From Burkholderiaceae bacterium (GTDB lineage Bacteria > Pseudomonadota > Gammaproteobacteria > Burkholderiales > Burkholderiaceae_C): a stretch of DNA of 5,657 nt. Shown here piece after piece: positions 4,414 to 5,657 of this stretch. Both the position numbers and the translations under genes were made by a program. The stretch spans positions 1-5,657 of the forward strand of contig JAISNB010000126.1 in the NCBI GenBank assembly GCA_031276435.1, written 5' to 3'. The stretch's first letter is position 1; every line of letters starts with the position of its first letter. Under the pieces are notes generated by a model. It was not told the origin of the DNA. It was given only the letters and a program-made list of their open reading frames with translations, and made no database searches.

Positions 4414-5657
4414 ATGAAAGTCACAGTCTTTGGAACCGGCTACGTGGGCCTGGTGCAAGGCGCCGTACTGGCCGATGTTGGGCACACCGTGCTGTGCGTG
4501 GACGTGGACGCCAGCAAAGTGGCCCAACTCCAGGCTGGCCGCATCCCCATCCACGAACCCGGACTGGAGCCGCTGGTCGTGCAAAACCAGCAGCACGGGC
4601 GCCTGTCCTTTACCACCGACGCCGCGCAAGGCGTCGAGCACGGCGACCTGATCTTCCTGGCCGTGGGCACCCCGCCCGACGAAGACGGCAGCGCCGATTT
4701 GCAACACGTGCTCGCCGTGGCCCACACCATCGCCGCGCACATGCAGGGGCCGAAAACCATCGTCAACAAATCCACCGTACCCGTTGGCACCGCCGACAAA
4801 GTGGCCGCCGCCATACGCGACGGGCTGGCCCGGCGCGGCGCGAGCCACGACTTCGACGTCGTATCCAACCCCGAATTCCTGAAAGAAGGCGCTGCCGTGG
4901 CTGACTGCAAGCGGCCCGACCGCATCGTCATCGGTGCGGGCAGCGCCCGTGCCGAGCAGCAACTGCGCGAGCTGTACGCCCCCTTCAACCGCAACCACGA
5001 CAAAATCGTGGTCATGGACGTCAGAAGCGCCGAACTGACCAAATACGCCGCCAACGCCATGCTGGCCACCAAAATCAGCTTCATGAACGAAATCGCCAAC
5101 CTCGCCGACCGGCTGGGCGCTGACATCGAAGCCGTGCGCCGCGGCATCGGCAGCGACCCGCGCATTGGCTACCACTTCATCTACCCCGGCGTGGGCTACG
5201 GCGGAAGCTGCTTTCCAAAAGACGTCAAGGCGCTCATCCACACCGCGCAAAACGTGGGCTACGCGCCCGATGTGCTGCTGGCCGTCGAACGCCGCAACGA
5301 CGCCCAGCGCCGCGTACTCTTTGAACACATGCGGCGCCACTACCAGAACCGGCTCGAAAACAAAACCGTCGCGCTCTGGGGACTGGCCTTCAAACCCAAC
5401 ACCGACGACATGCGCGAAGCGCCCAGCCGCACCCTGATCGAACTGCTCTGGCAAGCGGGCGCAAACGTGCGGGCGCACGACCCCGCCGCCATGAACGAAG
5501 CGCGCCGCATCTGGGGCGAACGGCCCGATTTGTGCCTGCTGGACGATGCCATGGACGCGCTCGACGGCGCGCACTGCCTGGTCATCGTGACCGAATGGCA
5601 AACCTTCCGCGCCCCCGACTTCGCCCAAATGGCCCGGCGCCTCAAAGACCGCATGGT
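4414..5657 (+). CDS. ugd: UDP-glucose 6-dehydrogenase (3' end outside window)
   Basis: This cytoplasmic enzyme oxidises UDP-glucose to UDP-glucuronate with two NAD+. The frame starts MKVTVFGTGYVGLV and stays open to the window edge, giving 414 full codons; family members are usually about 435-450 residues, so only a short C-terminal piece is missing. The NAD-binding GTGYVG (7-12) with Asp30 is followed by AVGTPPDEDG (83-92), STVPVGT (120-126) and NPEFLKEG (152-159). ELTKYAANA (207-215) holds the catalytic Lys210 and Asn214. YGGSCFPKD (262-270) holds the nucleophile Cys266, and GLAFKPNTDDMREAPS (323-338) is the C-terminal UDP-binding domain signature. All expected catalytic residues are intact. 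The start is four bases after the epimerase stop with no evident Shine-Dalgarno, so translation is probably coupled. Codons are strongly C-ending. Its product is the substrate of the epimerase encoded just upstream. Confidence 0.95.
   Translation, partial: MKVTVFGTGYVGLVQGAVLADVGHTVLCVDVDASKVAQLQAGRIPIHEPGLEPLVVQNQQHGRLSFTTDAAQGVEHGDLIFLAVGTPPDEDGSADLQHVLAVAHTIAAHMQGPKTIVNKSTVPVGTADKVAAAIRDGLARRGASHDFDVVSNPEFLKEGAAVADCKRPDRIVIGAGSARAEQQLRELYAPFNRNHDKIVVMDVRSAELTKYAANAMLATKISFMNEIANLADRLGADIEAVRRGIGSDPRIGYHFIYPGVGYGGSCFPKDVKALIHTAQNVGYAPDVLLAVERRNDAQRRVLFEHMRRHYQNRLENKTVALWGLAFKPNTDDMREAPSRTLIELLWQAGANVRAHDPAAMNEARRIWGERPDLCLLDDAMDALDGAHCLVIVTEWQTFRAPDFAQMARRLKDRM

Noticed and set aside
3279..4424. 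Minus-strand open frame (381 codons) opposite the epimerase
   Set aside because: It has no family motifs and biased composition; the plus strand is a full-length SDR epimerase.
4234..5628. Long minus-strand open frame (464 codons) opposite the dehydrogenase
   Set aside because: It is a low-complexity Val/Gly/His-rich shadow frame. The plus strand carries every UDP-glucose dehydrogenase motif without interruption.
662..5657. Aminoarabinose (Arn) operon
   Set aside because: The two transferases resemble ArnC and ArnT, but no ArnA, ArnB or ArnD is present and the epimerase points to galacturonate instead.

Overview
The window is a GC-rich piece of a Gram-negative chromosome. It looks most like a betaproteobacterium of the order Burkholderiales, perhaps Comamonadaceae. 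That placement is an inference from three things: the high GC, a C-terminal sorting tail of the IPTL-CTERM type (common in that group), and the style of the intergenic repeats. No marker gene in the window fixes the species.

Layout. (1) Positions 1-359, plus strand: the 3' end of a gene for a secreted protein with a legume-lectin-like domain and a VPTL variant of the IPTL-CTERM tail. (2) Positions 360-661: a non-coding stretch between convergent genes, made almost entirely of hairpin-forming repeats, several of which resemble dispersed intergenic repeats. (3) Positions 662-1705, minus strand: a membrane-anchored family 2 glycosyltransferase of the ArnC/GtrB/DPM1 type, which makes polyprenyl-phosphate sugars. 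(4) Positions 1706-1806: a short divergent intergenic region. (5) Positions 1807-5657, plus strand: a tight three-gene operon coding for a multi-spanning GT-C (ArnT/PMT_2-like) glycosyltransferase, a UDP-glucuronate 4-epimerase and a UDP-glucose 6-dehydrogenase. The last gene runs off the window about 20-30 codons before its expected end.

How the genes may work together. The dehydrogenase turns UDP-glucose into UDP-glucuronate, and the epimerase turns that into UDP-galacturonate. The GT2 enzyme could load such a uronic acid onto undecaprenyl phosphate at the inner membrane. The GT-C enzyme could then transfer it on the periplasmic side to LPS, lipid A, another glycan or a protein. This would parallel the galacturonate route of Rhizobium (LpsL, RgtE, RgtA-D) and the aminoarabinose route (ArnC, ArnT). 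The individual enzyme families are well supported. The joint pathway and its sugar are inferred from gene content only. I found no RNA genes, CRISPR array, insertion sequence or phage gene, and nothing that clearly amounts to a wholly new system.
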